Assembly: GCA_017437205.1 (NCBI GenBank)
Contig: JAFSBP010000262.1
Coordinates: 1-6,277 of the forward strand
Length of the DNA stretch: 6,277 nucleotides
DNA from: Lachnospiraceae bacterium
GTDB taxonomy: Bacteria > Bacillota > Clostridia > Lachnospirales > Lachnospiraceae
Reading direction: 5' to 3'
The position numbers and the translations under genes were made by a program. The notes under the pieces were generated by a model, which searched no databases, was not told where the DNA came from, and saw only the letters and a list, made by a program, of their open reading frames with translations. This document shows, in pieces, positions 5,746 through 6,277 of this stretch (its first letter is position 1; every line of letters begins with the position of its first letter).

Positions 5746-6277
5746 TTATTTGTCCTGCTCAAACGGCGGATCTGCCGGATGTCCTCCCGCCATCTTCTGC
5801 ATGGTACGAGGAACCGCGTCCTTGGAATTCTTCCAGTCTGCGTTAATATTGCGATAATCAAACTTATCCACAAACCACAGCACATCCTCGTGGACTCTTG
5901 CCATGTTCTCCTTCATCAACCGGAACAATATCTCAAAAAACTCTGTCTTCTCCTTGTCGGTGAGTACCACATCAGCGGCCTCGGTAATATCACCGAAGTG
6001 TGGCAGACAAAAACCTTTGCAATTCTCGAATAGCATCTTAAACTCATCGTTTCTGCGGTAAAGTTCAAAGAAGGTATCCAAATAGCGGGCATAGGAGCCT
6101 TTGCTATAATCACACACATAACAGCTGCATTCCTGCGCCTGCACCCACTGACCGATGGAGGTCTTCGCCGGCTGATCTGTGTTCACCTTCACCTTTTTGA
6201 ACATGCCAAGCATGCCACTCTTTCCGGGGGTGAACTGATCCATCAACTCATTCAGCTCTTTGTTTTTCTTTTTCATA
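5746..6277 (-). CDS. DUF6062-like protein, C-terminal part (5' end probably outside window)
   Basis: Soluble, helix-rich protein fragment of at least 176 residues. I recognise it as resembling the C-terminal region of the DUF6062 family found in Clostridia, whose function is unknown. Visible hallmarks, numbered from the Met at 6276, are the cysteine cluster C50-x-C52-x2-C55, a second group C86/C90/H93 in NCKGFCLPHF, and a late WFVDKFDYRN...WKNSKDAVPR motif (about 134-157). The Cys/His set could bind a metal such as zinc; this is inference. The Met at 6276 is one base from the window edge, and no ribosome site can be seen. Family members carry an additional N-terminal cysteine-containing part, so the true start is probably upstream and this Met internal. 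The C-terminal end GGHPADPPFEQDK is unstructured. A terminator follows, and no functional link to the potassium genes is apparent. Confidence 0.75.
   Translation of the reverse strand, partial: MKKKNKELNELMDQFTPGKSGMLGMFKKVKVNTDQPAKTSIGQWVQAQECSCYVCDYSKGSYARYLDTFFELYRRNDEFKMLFENCKGFCLPHFGDITEAADVVLTDKEKTEFFEILFRLMKENMARVHEDVLWFVDKFDYRNINADWKNSKDAVPRTMQKMAGGHPADPPFEQDK

Overview
The window looks like a chromosomal segment from a Gram-positive, Clostridia-type bacterium, probably Lachnospiraceae. This is inferred from the strong AGGAGG-type ribosome sites, moderate GC, a Ktr-type potassium channel pair, and a protein that resembles the DUF6062 family, which is common in that group. There is no sign of mobile elements, CRISPR arrays, tRNA or rRNA.

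Layout: (1) On the + strand, positions 3-794 hold the C-terminal half of a major facilitator transporter cut by the left edge. (2) Positions 801-856 hold a 20-bp inverted repeat between convergent genes, probably a two-way terminator. (3) From about 5660 down to 871 on the minus strand runs what looks like one potassium-homeostasis operon, in transcription order: promoter, ktrB/trkH (channel), ktrA/trkA (cytosolic RCK gating subunit), an unannotated 45-residue membrane micro-protein starting directly after the ktrA stop, a shortened KdpD-like sensor kinase, and a KdpE-like response regulator. (4) At the right edge, on the minus strand, lies the C-terminal part of a cysteine-containing DUF6062-like protein, followed by its own terminator.

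How the genes work together: KtrB is the K+-translocating membrane subunit, and KtrA should gate it in response to nucleotides. The KdpD/KdpE-type two-component pair normally senses K+ limitation or turgor and activates kdpFABC. Here no kdpFABC is visible, and the pair sits directly behind ktrBA. The simplest reading is that it controls the Ktr operon itself. The kinase lacks the N-terminal KdpD domain and begins at the universal-stress-protein domain, which binds c-di-AMP in Staphylococcus aureus KdpD. A direct repeat of two TTTTAT half-sites 11 bp apart in the ktrB promoter could be the regulator's site.

The most novel items are the 45-aa micro-protein and the replacement of the Kdp pump by a Ktr channel under a truncated KdpD/KdpE pair. 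All family assignments are from reading the protein sequences by eye; no searches were run.
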